Shown here: in pieces, positions 62,200-64,000 of the stretch | How positions within the stretch are numbered: the first letter of the stretch is position 1 | Layout: every line of letters begins with the position of its first letter | DNA from: Actinostola sp. cb2023 | Taxonomy: Eukaryota; Cnidaria; Anthozoa; Actiniaria; Actinostolidae | Assembly (NCBI GenBank): GCA_033675265.1 | Contig: JAUJYZ010001569.1 | Coordinates: forward strand, 372,001-436,000 | Direction: 5' to 3' | DNA: 64,000 bases | The notes under the pieces: model-generated | What the model saw: only the letters and a program-made list of their open reading frames with translations | What the model was told of the DNA's origin: nothing | Database searches by the model: none | Position numbers and translations under genes: made by a program

Positions 62200-64000
62200 G
62201 TATAGTCGTAATAATAGTAGTAGAGTAATAATAGTAGTAGAGTAATAATAGTAGTATAGTAATAGTAGTAGTATAGTAATAATAGTATAGTAGTATAGTA
62301 ATAGTAGTAGTATAGTAATAGTAGTAGTATAGTAATAGTAGTAGTATAGTAATATAGTAGTAGTATAGTAATAATATAGTAGTATAGTAGTATAATAGTA
62401 GTATAGTAATAATAGTAGTATAGTAATAATAGTAGAGTATAGTAATAATAGTAGTAGTATAGTAATAATAGTAGTAGAGTAATAATAGTAGTAGAGTAAT
62501 AATAGTAGTAGAGTAATAATAGTAGTATAGTAATAATAGTAGTAGAGTAATAATAGTAATAATAGTAGTAGTATAGTATAATAATAGTATAGTAATAGTA
62601 GTAGTAAGTAATAGTAGTAGTAGTATAGTAATAATAGTAGTATAGTAATAATAGTAGTATAGTAATAATAGTAGTAGAGTAATAATAGTAGTAGTATCAT
62701 AGTAATAATAGTAGTAGAGTAATAATAGTAGTATAGTAATAATAGTAGTAGAGTAATAATAGTAGTAGAGTAATAATAGTAGTAGAGTAATATAGTAGTA
62801 GAGTAATAATAGTAGTAGAGTAATAATAGTAGTAGAGTAATAATAGTAGTAGAGTAATAGTAGTAGTAATAATAGTAGTATAGTAATAATAGTAGTATAG
62901 TAATAATAGTAGTAGAGTAATAATAGTAGTAGAGTAATAATAGTAGTAGTAGTAATAATAGTAGTAGAGTAATAATAAGTAGTAGTAATAATAGTAATAA
63001 TAATAGTAGTATAGTAATAATAGTAGTATAGTAATAATAGTAGTATAGTAATAATAGTAGTAGAGTAATATATAGTAGTAATAATAGTAGTATAGTAAAT
63101 AGTAGTAGAGTAATAATAGTAGTAGAGTAATAATAGTAGTATAGTAATAATAGTAGTATAGTAATAGTAGTAGTATAGTAGTAAGTAATAGTAGTATAGT
63201 AATAATAGTAGTAGAGTAATAATAGTAGTAGAGTAATAATAGTAGTAGAGTAATAATAGTAGTATAGTAATAATAGTAGTAGAGTAATAATAGTAGTAGA
63301 GTAATAATAGTAGTAGAGTAATAATAGTAGTATAGTAATAATAGTAGTAGAGTAATAATAGTAGTATAGTAATAATAGTAGTATAGTAATAATAGTAGTA
63401 TAGTAATAATAGTAGTATAGTAATAATAGTAGTATTATAATAATAGTAGTAGTATAGTAATAATAGTCGTATAGTAATAGTAGTATATAATAGTAGTATA
63501 GTAATAATAGTAGTAGTATAGTAATATAGTAGTATAGTAATAATAATAGTAGTATAGTAATAATAGTAGTATAGTAATAATAGTAGTATAGTAATAATAG
63601 TAGTATAGTAATAATAGTAGTATAGTAATAATAGTAGTATAGTAATATATAGTAGAGTAATAATAGTAATAATAGTAGTATAGTAATAATAGTAGTATAG
63701 TAATAATAGTAGTATAGTAATAATAGTAGTATAGTAATAATAGTAGTATAGTAATAATAGTAGTATAGTAATAATAGTAGTATAGTAATATATAGTAGTA
63801 GTAATAATAGTAGTAGAGATAGTAATAATAGTAGTAGAGTAATAATAGTAGTATAGTAATAATAGTAGTAGAGTATATAATAGTAGTATAGTAATAGTAG
63901 TATATAGTAATAATAGTAGTATAGTAATAATAGTAGTAGAGTAATATAATAGTAGTATAGTAATAATAGTATAGTATAGTAATAATAGTAGTATAGTAAT
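62200..64000. repeat. TAG/TAA-rich microsatellite, right flank of the large transposon
   Basis: Same unit and same strand orientation as 41875-44506, running to the window edge. The long minus-strand Leu/Tyr frame here is a simple-repeat artefact. Confidence 0.95.

Noticed and set aside
62182..62700. 172-codon Leu/Tyr-rich frame
   Set aside because: Translation of the TAG/TAA microsatellite.

Overview
This is a eukaryotic, AT-rich, intron-rich genomic window crowded with mobile elements. It most likely comes from an invertebrate animal, and an anthozoan cnidarian (coral or sea anemone) is my best guess. The guess rests on secreted VWA/TSP1/Ig mosaic genes built from symmetric phase 1-1 exons, many MITE-like palindromes, a BEL/Pao retrotransposon and a SWIM-domain transposase gene. 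The organism is inferred and is not shown directly.

Host genes: about 5.0-41.9 kb holds a same-strand (minus) cluster of secreted or extracellular genes built on von Willebrand A (VWA) domains. Reading 5'->3' along the minus strand: gene A (41864-35343; Ig-Ig-microexon-Ig-VWA-small exon-VWA; 5' end not found), gene B (32291-28760), gene C (27414-23537), gene D (20732-17301) and gene E (11854-5001; signal peptide-VWA-TSP1). B, C and D are tandem paralogs with one architecture: signal-peptide exon, short linker exon, VWA split over two exons, then a long Ser/Thr/Pro/Ala-rich mucin-like exon. Every internal junction is phase 1. Exon edges were placed by GT/AG sites, phase agreement and paralog comparison. 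The 3' ends of A, D and E are uncertain. One orphan signal-peptide exon lies on the plus strand at 7488.

Mobile-element block: 44507-62199 looks like one large DNA transposon of about 17.7 kb. Its inverted terminal arms (about 490-550 bp) each carry a (TTAGGGTC)n octamer array. Inside is a multi-exon gene (59804->47592, minus) for a MULE-like transposase with a SWIM zinc finger. A BEL/Pao LTR element with two identical 227-bp LTRs and a TAGAT target duplication sits in one of its introns. Two palindromic elements with CACAGGCAGCCC ends and 7-bp target duplications are also nested inside; a paralogous empty site is visible for one of them. The block is flanked on both sides by kilobases of TAG/TAA-rich microsatellite.

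Repeats: the rest is MITE-like palindromes (TA, TTAA or CAG flanks), tandem arrays (80, 97, 69, 114, 43, 87 and about 39 bp units), a (GGGGAC)n array and trinucleotide tracts. Several tandem arrays appear to have grown from the end of a MITE or from an exon/splice-donor boundary. One-base frameshifts, many in homopolymers, affect gene B, the young BEL element and the transposase, so assembly error is a live alternative to decay.
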